Shown: in pieces, positions 14,819-19,357 of the stretch
Position numbering within the stretch: position 1 is the stretch's first letter
How the letters are laid out: every line of letters begins with the position of its first letter
NCBI GenBank assembly: GCA_030595485.1
Contig: JAUVDE010000011.1
Span: 1-19,357 of the forward strand
Origin: Draconibacterium sp.
GTDB taxonomy: Bacteria > Bacteroidota > Bacteroidia > Bacteroidales > Prolixibacteraceae
DNA: 19,357 nt
Direction: 5' to 3'
The notes under the pieces: model-generated
Database searches by the model: none
What the model was told of the DNA's origin: nothing
Seen by the model: the letters and a program-made list of their open reading frames with translations, nothing else
Program-made: the position numbers and the translations under genes

Positions 14819-14848
14819 AAGTTATTTTTTTATAAGAAAACTAAGAAA

Positions 14849-15526
14849 ATGGATAATCACAACGAATTTAAAAAATACGCAACCAAGCATGCTGGAATCA
14901 GCAGCTTAACAATGGACAAATACACTTCTATTTACGGAAACTATATTTCTCCAACAATTATTGAAGAACGTCAGTTAAACGTAGCATCAATGGATGTATT
15001 TTCGCGTTTAATGATGGACCGTATTATCTTTTTGGGTGTACCCATCGACGACACGGTTGCCAACATTATTCAGGCGCAACTTTTGTTCCTCGAATCAACC
15101 GACCCATCAAAAGACATTCAAATTTACTTTAACTCTCCTGGAGGTTCGGTTTATGCCGGTTTAGGTATTTACGACACCATGCAATATATTACTGCCGACG
15201 TAGCTACAATTTGTACCGGAATGGCAGCATCAATGGCAGCAGTTTTAATGACTGCCGGAACAAAAGGGAAACGTTCAGCTTTGAAGCACTCAAGAATCAT
15301 GATTCACCAACCAATGGGTGGTGCACAAGGGCAAGCTTCAGATATTGAAATTACTGCTCGCGAGATTAAAAAGATTAAAACTGAGTTATACGAAATTATC
15401 GCCCAGCACTCGGGACAAACTTTTGAACAAATTGAAAAAGACTCTGACCGTGACTACTGGATGACATCACAAGAAGCCGTAGATTATGGAATGATTGATG
15501 AAATTTTAGTGAGGAACAACAAGTAA
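14849..15526 (+). CDS. clpP: ATP-dependent Clp protease proteolytic subunit
   Basis: ClpP forms the double-heptamer serine-protease chamber fed by ClpX or ClpA/C unfoldases. From the ATG at 14849 the protein has 225 residues. The catalytic triad is intact: Ser128 in GMAASMAA, His153 in MIHQP and Asp202 in SDRDYW. The 74-residue spacing from Ser to Asp is the same as in E. coli ClpP. The N-terminal segment before residue 20 is probably a cleaved propeptide. The frame extends upstream to a TTG at 14804, but that lies in the promoter-proximal inverted repeat and adds a lysine-rich, non-conserved segment, so I reject it. An A/G-rich stretch precedes the ATG. The stop codon TAA shares its last A with the clpX ATG. 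Confidence 0.95.
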   Translation: MDNHNEFKKYATKHAGISSLTMDKYTSIYGNYISPTIIEERQLNVASMDVFSRLMMDRIIFLGVPIDDTVANIIQAQLLFLESTDPSKDIQIYFNSPGGSVYAGLGIYDTMQYITADVATICTGMAASMAAVLMTAGTKGKRSALKHSRIMIHQPMGGAQGQASDIEITAREIKKIKTELYEIIAQHSGQTFEQIEKDSDRDYWMTSQEAVDYGMIDEILVRNNK

Positions 15527-16758
15527 TGTCAAAAAAAGAAAAAATGGATAAGTGTTCGTTTTGCGGCAGGGAAAAGAAGGAGGTAAATCTCTTAATTGCA
15601 GGGATTGACGGACACATTTGCGATCGTTGTGCCGATCAGGCGCACGGGATTATTCAGGAAGAAGTTAAGGCTGAAAATACTTTTGATTTAGATGGCATTA
15701 AATTGCTAAAACCAAGAGAAATTAAAGACTTCCTGGACCAATATGTAATTGGGCAAGACCGTGCTAAAAAGATTTTGTCGGTATCAGTTTACAACCATTA
15801 CAAAAGATTAACCCAGCGGGTTGACGACGACGAGACTGAAATTGAAAAGTCGAACATTATCTTGGTTGGAGAAACCGGAACAGGAAAAACATTGCTAGCG
15901 CGTACCATTGCTAAAATGTTACACGTGCCATTTACCATTGTAGATGCCACGGTTTTAACTGAAGCAGGTTATGTTGGTGAAGATATTGAAAGTTTATTGA
16001 CACGACTTCTTCAGTCGGCCGATTACAATGTTGAGGCAGCCGAAAGAGGGATTGTATTTATCGACGAACTTGATAAAATAGCTCGTAAATCCGATAATCC
16101 TTCGATTACTCGTGATGTATCGGGCGAAGGTGTTCAACAAGGTTTACTTAAACTTTTAGAAGGTTCGGTTGTAAACGTTCCGCCGCAAGGTGGTCGTAAA
16201 CACCCCGAGCAAAAGTTAATTCCGGTTGATACTAAAAATATTCTTTTTGTTTGTGGAGGAGCCTTTGATGGCATCGAGCGCAAAATTGCAACTCGACTAA
16301 ATACCAAAGTTATTGGTTACAGTGCCGCAAAAGATGCCGACCAAATTGAACGCGAAAACTTATTACAATATGTTTCGCCACAGGATTTAAAATCGTTTGG
16401 TTTGATTCCTGAAATAATTGGACGTCTGCCGGTACTCACCTATTTAAACCCACTCGACAAAGTAACTTTGCGAAATATCTTAACAGAGCCTAAAAACTCG
16501 GTTATTAAACAATACAAAAAGCTATTTAAAATTGATGGTATCGAACTCGATTTTGAAGATGGAGCTTTTGATTATATTGTTGACAAAGCGATTGAGTTTA
16601 AACTAGGAGCACGTGGACTTCGTTCCATTTGTGAAAACATAATGAACGATGCCATGTTTGATGCTCCATCTGAAGAAATTGAAAGCCTGAACATCACAAG
16701 AGAATATGCAGAAGAGCAACTTGAGAAATCGGGAATTAAACGCTTAAAAGCAAGCTAA
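15526..16758 (+). CDS. clpX: ATP-dependent Clp protease ATP-binding subunit ClpX
   Basis: ClpX is the hexameric AAA+ unfoldase that recognises tagged proteins and threads them into ClpP. Its 410 residues match the family. The N-terminal C4 zinc domain has Cys10, Cys13, Cys32 and Cys35. The AAA+ core follows with Walker A GETGTGKT at 115-122, pore-1 loop GYVGED, Walker B FIDELDK and the pore-2 region around RKHPEQK. Arginine-containing IPEIIGRLPV and GARGLRS (sensor 2) come later. The ClpP-docking loop, usually IGF, reads IGY here (in KVIGYSAA). The ATG overlaps the clpP stop by one base (TAATG), so the two subunits are probably translationally coupled. Confidence 0.97.
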   Translation: MSKKEKMDKCSFCGREKKEVNLLIAGIDGHICDRCADQAHGIIQEEVKAENTFDLDGIKLLKPREIKDFLDQYVIGQDRAKKILSVSVYNHYKRLTQRVDDDETEIEKSNIILVGETGTGKTLLARTIAKMLHVPFTIVDATVLTEAGYVGEDIESLLTRLLQSADYNVEAAERGIVFIDELDKIARKSDNPSITRDVSGEGVQQGLLKLLEGSVVNVPPQGGRKHPEQKLIPVDTKNILFVCGGAFDGIERKIATRLNTKVIGYSAAKDADQIERENLLQYVSPQDLKSFGLIPEIIGRLPVLTYLNPLDKVTLRNILTEPKNSVIKQYKKLFKIDGIELDFEDGAFDYIVDKAIEFKLGARGLRSICENIMNDAMFDAPSEEIESLNITREYAEEQLEKSGIKRLKAS

Positions 16759-16778
16759 TATTTGCACAATAAAATATT

Positions 16779-16811
16779 AAATGGGTGGATTAATAGTCCA
16801 CCCATTTTTTT
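16779..16811 (+). terminator. Terminator after clpX
   Basis: ATGGGTGGA (16781-16789) and TCCACCCAT (16797-16805) form a perfect 9-bp stem with a 7-base loop, followed by a run of seven T residues (16805-16811). It is a clear rho-independent terminator 20 bases after the clpX stop. Confidence 0.9.
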
Positions 16812-16874
16812 CGTAATATTTCTTAAAGTTTCTTCAACAAACTAAAAAACGTAGGTAAACGCTGATATTTTTTC

Positions 16875-16881
16875 TATTTTG
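16875..16881 (+). promoter_or_regulatory. Possible promoter box for the Gfo/Idh/MocA gene
   Basis: TATTTTG resembles TAnnTTTG with one spacer base missing and ends 24 bases before the preferred ATG. It lies between the two arms of an ACGTAG / CTACGT inverted repeat (16849-16854 and 16882-16887). Confidence 0.3.
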
Positions 16882-16905
16882 CTACGTCTTTTTGAATTTA
16901 AGGTT

Positions 16906-18381
16906 ATGAGCAAATTATCACGCAGAAGATTTATAGGAACAACAGCTGCCTCGGTAGCTGGAGCAACAATACTTCCATCGAATGTAATTGCAGGTTTAGG
17001 CCATAAACCACCCAGCGATAAATTAAATATTGCAGGAATTGGTGTTGGTGGCAAAGGGTACACTAATCTCCGTTTTATGGAAACAGAGAACATTGTAGCG
17101 CTTTGTGATGTAGACTGGGATTACGCAGGCAAAAACTCATTTAAACGCTGGTACAAGGCCAAACAATACAAAGATTTTCGGGTAATGTTCGAACAGCAAA
17201 AGGACATTGACGCGGTAATGATTGCAACACCCGACCATACTCACGCACTACCAGCTTTAATGGCCATGCGCGAAGGCATGCATGCTTTTGTTCAAAAACC
17301 ATTGGCCCACTCTGCCTACGAATCGCGTATTTTAGCTGAAACAGCACAACGTTATGGCGTTGCTACGCAAATGGGAAATCAAGGAAATTCAGCAGAAGGA
17401 ATTCGTCAGATTTGTGAATGGATATGGGCAGGTACAATTGGCGAAGTTACCCACGTTGACACCTGGACCAACCGCCCCATTTGGCCACAAGGATTAACGA
17501 AACCAGAAAAGGGCAAACGTATCCCAAAAACATTAGACTGGGATTTATTTGTTGGACCAGCTAAATTCCGAGAATATCACCCAACCTATCACCCATGGAA
17601 TTGGCGTGGCTGGTGGGATTTTGGCACAGGCGCGCTTGGCGACATGGGTTGTCATATTATCGACCCGGTATTTAAAGCACTAAAACTACAATACCCTACT
17701 TCGGTTGAAGGAAGTTCGACTCCGTTTAATAACGAATCGGCGCCTAATGCTGAGTTTGTAAAATATGAATTTCCACGACGTGATAACTTACCCAAAGTAG
17801 CCATGCCTGCTGTTACCGTAAATTGGTACGATGGTGGTTTTATGCCTCCTCGCCCCGATGAATTAAAAGATGGTGAACAAATGGGCGACAAGAGTGGAGG
17901 ATGTGTTTTTTATGGCACAAAAGGGAAAATAATGTGTGGCACATACGCTGCCAATCCAACATTGCTCCCTACAAATGAAATGGAAAACTTTGAGCATCCT
18001 CAGAAGTCTATCCGAAGAATTTCGAAAGCCATGGAAGGTGGGCACGAACAAGACTGGATTAGAGCATGTAAAGAAAGCAAAGAGACTCGATTGGAGGCTT
18101 CCTCTAATTTTGCCTATTCAGGACCATTAAACGAGATGGTTGTATTGGGCGTATTAGCTGTTCGTTTGCAAACTTTACATCGAAAATTAGATTGGGATGG
18201 CCCAAATATGCGCTTTAAAAACATATCCCCTTCCGATGCCATTCGCGTACTTTCAAAAGATAAGTTTGAGGTGTTGGATGGCGACCCAAAATTTAAAAAG
18301 GATTACGACACTTTGCCGGCTTTACAAATGGCCGAAGAGTGGATTCGCCACAATTACAGAAAAAGCTGGGAACAGATTTAA
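16906..18381 (+). CDS. Tat-exported Gfo/Idh/MocA-family oxidoreductase
   Basis: This is a probable NAD(P)-dependent sugar or polyol oxidoreductase exported in folded form. From the ATG at 16906 it has 491 residues. The N-terminus has a twin-arginine signal SRRRFIG (residues 5-11) and a hydrophobic segment. The Rossmann fold follows with GIGVGGKG at 44-51 and an acidic strand end, LCDVD, at 66-70. ATPDHTHA lies at 107-114, and the EKP motif of the family appears as QKP at 130-132. The C-terminal domain is the long bacterial type and ends in ALQMAEEWIRHNYRKSW. Substrate is unknown; related exported enzymes act on carbohydrates, including the GH109 glycosidases, but the GH109 assignment is not supported by a motif I can see. 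The frame extends nine codons to a TTG at 16879 that lies in a promoter-like box, so I reject that start. It is probably monocistronic. Confidence 0.88.
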   Translation: MSKLSRRRFIGTTAASVAGATILPSNVIAGLGHKPPSDKLNIAGIGVGGKGYTNLRFMETENIVALCDVDWDYAGKNSFKRWYKAKQYKDFRVMFEQQKDIDAVMIATPDHTHALPALMAMREGMHAFVQKPLAHSAYESRILAETAQRYGVATQMGNQGNSAEGIRQICEWIWAGTIGEVTHVDTWTNRPIWPQGLTKPEKGKRIPKTLDWDLFVGPAKFREYHPTYHPWNWRGWWDFGTGALGDMGCHIIDPVFKALKLQYPTSVEGSSTPFNNESAPNAEFVKYEFPRRDNLPKVAMPAVTVNWYDGGFMPPRPDELKDGEQMGDKSGGCVFYGTKGKIMCGTYAANPTLLPTNEMENFEHPQKSIRRISKAMEGGHEQDWIRACKESKETRLEASSNFAYSGPLNEMVVLGVLAVRLQTLHRKLDWDGPNMRFKNISPSDAIRVLSKDKFEVLDGDPKFKKDYDTLPALQMAEEWIRHNYRKSWEQI

Positions 18382-18400
18382 CGAGTTAAGTATACAGTAA

Positions 18401-18462
18401 CGTCAACCTGAATTTATTTCAGGTTCTCACTATAAAGATTCTGAAACAAGTTCAGAATGACG
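18401..18462. repeat. REP-like double-hairpin intergenic element
   Basis: The element is bounded by CGTCA and TGACG and contains two hairpins: AACCTGAA-TTTAT-TTCAGGTT (18405-18425) and ATTCTGAA-ACAAG-TTCAGAAT (18438-18458), with a spacer of 12 bases. The left 26 bases and the reverse complement of the right 26 agree at 20 positions. Differences inside the stems are compensatory, so each arm keeps its own hairpin. From memory, similar CTGAA-TTTCAG palindromes are common between genes in Bacteroidota genomes. Only this copy was noticed in the window. Confidence 0.65.
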
Positions 18463-18463
18463 C

Positions 18464-18500
18464 AAAAAGGGTAGCAAATTCAAATTTGCTACCCTTTTTT
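18464..18500. terminator. Bidirectional terminator between the oxidoreductase gene and pyrF
   Basis: A perfect 17-bp inverted repeat (18464-18480 and 18483-18499) has the core GGGTAGCAAATT / AATTTGCTACCC, with A5 on the left and T6 on the right. It gives a strong hairpin followed by T residues on both strands and suits the convergent genes on either side. Confidence 0.9.
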
Positions 18501-18519
18501 ATATCGTAAAAAATAGAGT

Positions 18520-19353
18520 CTAAAGCAATCCGCCTTCTTTTAAAAGCACTTCCATTTCTTGTTGAACTTGCTTTGCTGCAGCTTTTGCTTTATCTGCAAA
18601 ATCAACATCTAGCGAGGCATAAATAATTCCACGAGAAGAATTCACCAACAATCCACATTTCGAATTCATACCATTTTGAGCTACTTCCTGCAAACTTCCA
18701 CCCTGCGCACCAACTCCAGGAACTAAAAGGAAATGACTGGGAACAATCTCACGAATTTCTTTCAATTTTTCAGCTTTAGTCGCACCAACAACAAACATCA
18801 TATTTTCGTCGGTCCCCCAAGTCTGTGAGGTTTTCAAAACTGTTTCGAACAACTTGTCACCCGTTTCTTTGTCTTCAATAAACTGAAAATCGTAGGCACC
18901 TTTATTTGAAGTCAAAGCTAACAGAATTACCCATTTACCTTCGTAAGTCATAAATGGTTTTACCGAATCTTCGCCCATGTATGGCGCAACAGTTACGGCA
19001 TCAAAATTTTGCTTTTCGAAAAATGCACGTGCATATAAATTTGATGTATTTCCAATATCACCACGTTTTGCATCAGCAATAATAAAAATATCAGGGTACT
19101 TCGACTTCACATACGAAACTGTATTTTCCAGGCTAATTATCCCCTTCGAACCTAAACTTTCGTAAAAAGCAAGATTGGGTTTATAAGCTACTGTAAATTC
19201 AGCAGTTGCATCAATTATTTCTTTGTTGAAAGAAAAAACAGGGTCTGTTCTTTCCATCAAATGTTGTGGTATTTTTTTAATATCGGTATCCAAACCAACG
19301 CAAAGAAAGCTGCGTTTTTTCTGAATTTGCTCGAATAATTGTTGTTGATTCAT
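18520..19353 (-). CDS. pyrF: Orotidine-5'-phosphate decarboxylase
   Basis: PyrF converts OMP to UMP with loss of CO2, the last step of de novo pyrimidine synthesis in the cytosol. The 277-residue length and the motif DAKRGDIGNT (residues 94-103, catalytic Lys96 with flanking aspartates) place it in the longer type 2 subfamily of about 270 residues, not the 230-residue E. coli type. SFLCVGLDTDIKKIP near the N-terminus and LLVPGVGAQGG and VNSSRGIIYA near the C-terminus are phosphate- and substrate-binding segments of the barrel. The gene is complete, with its ATG four bases from the window edge. Its promoter and upstream neighbour lie outside. Confidence 0.96.
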   Translation of the reverse strand: MNQQQLFEQIQKKRSFLCVGLDTDIKKIPQHLMERTDPVFSFNKEIIDATAEFTVAYKPNLAFYESLGSKGIISLENTVSYVKSKYPDIFIIADAKRGDIGNTSNLYARAFFEKQNFDAVTVAPYMGEDSVKPFMTYEGKWVILLALTSNKGAYDFQFIEDKETGDKLFETVLKTSQTWGTDENMMFVVGATKAEKLKEIREIVPSHFLLVPGVGAQGGSLQEVAQNGMNSKCGLLVNSSRGIIYASLDVDFADKAKAAAKQVQQEMEVLLKEGGLL

Positions 19354-19357
19354 ATCA

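Noticed and set aside
14804..14848. N-terminal extension of clpP from TTG 14804.
   Set aside because: The added residues are lysine/phenylalanine-rich and unlike ClpP propeptides, the TTG is within the promoter-proximal inverted repeat, and ATG 14849 gives a normal length.
15926..15941. TGTTACACGTGCCATT in clpX as a possible parS.
   Set aside because: It matches the parS consensus on the left half and core only; the right half fails, and it lies within a conserved coding region.
17936..18400. Two plus-strand open frames inside the 3' part of the oxidoreductase gene.
   Set aside because: They are in other frames of a clear coding sequence and show no family resemblance or start signal.
1..19357. 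Search for CRISPR arrays, insertion sequences, toxin-antitoxin pairs, defence genes or foreign islands.
   Set aside because: All sizeable genes are recognisable core genes or envelope proteins with similar base composition; no spaced repeats, transposase or integrase motifs were seen.

Overview
The window looks like a chromosomal housekeeping segment from a member of the Bacteroidota, probably of the Bacteroidales/Marinilabiliales kind; the family-level guess is uncertain. Three things point there: a PorQ-type protein of the type IX secretion system, a parA-parB-DUF5683-lytic transglycosylase gene run, and Bacteroidota-type promoter boxes (TAnnTTTG). Seven exact boxes lie just upstream of transcription units, and several one-mismatch versions lie upstream of others. 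Coding density is high and no gap between genes exceeds about 175 bases.

Layout from left to right. Bases 1-2709: porQ, cmk and ispH form one tight plus-strand unit (outer-membrane secretion partner, CMP kinase, isoprenoid enzyme). Bases 2768-6327: priA (replication restart helicase) and a heptose-7-phosphate kinase (lipopolysaccharide heptose supply). Bases 6461-10457: parA and parB (chromosome segregation), then a DUF5683 membrane protein and an MltD-like, LysM-bearing lytic transglycosylase. Bases 10555-11349: a convergent minus-strand lipoprotein of unknown function. Bases 11409-13034: a TrmH/SpoU-type RNA 2'-O-methyltransferase and an OxyR-type peroxide regulator with both redox cysteines. 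Bases 13209-13289: tRNA-Leu(TAG), closed by a strong terminator. Bases 13368-16758: the protein-quality cluster tig, clpP and clpX, with clpP and clpX sharing one base at their junction. Bases 16906-18381: a Tat-exported Gfo/Idh/MocA-type oxidoreductase. Bases 18520-19353: convergent pyrF (orotidine-5'-phosphate decarboxylase), its upstream region cut by the window edge.

I found no mobile element, CRISPR array, prophage, toxin-antitoxin pair or defence island, and no convincing undescribed multi-gene system. The points worth following are regulatory or structural: an ATAG-N7-CTAT OxyR-like site directly upstream of the oxyR gene; a 12-bp inverted repeat covering the clpP promoter and start-site region; a 62-bp double-hairpin repeat with compensatory base changes between the last two genes; promoter boxes whose terminal TTG can be mistaken for start codons; and an uncharacterised lipoprotein with an acidic surface-export-like signal after its cysteine.
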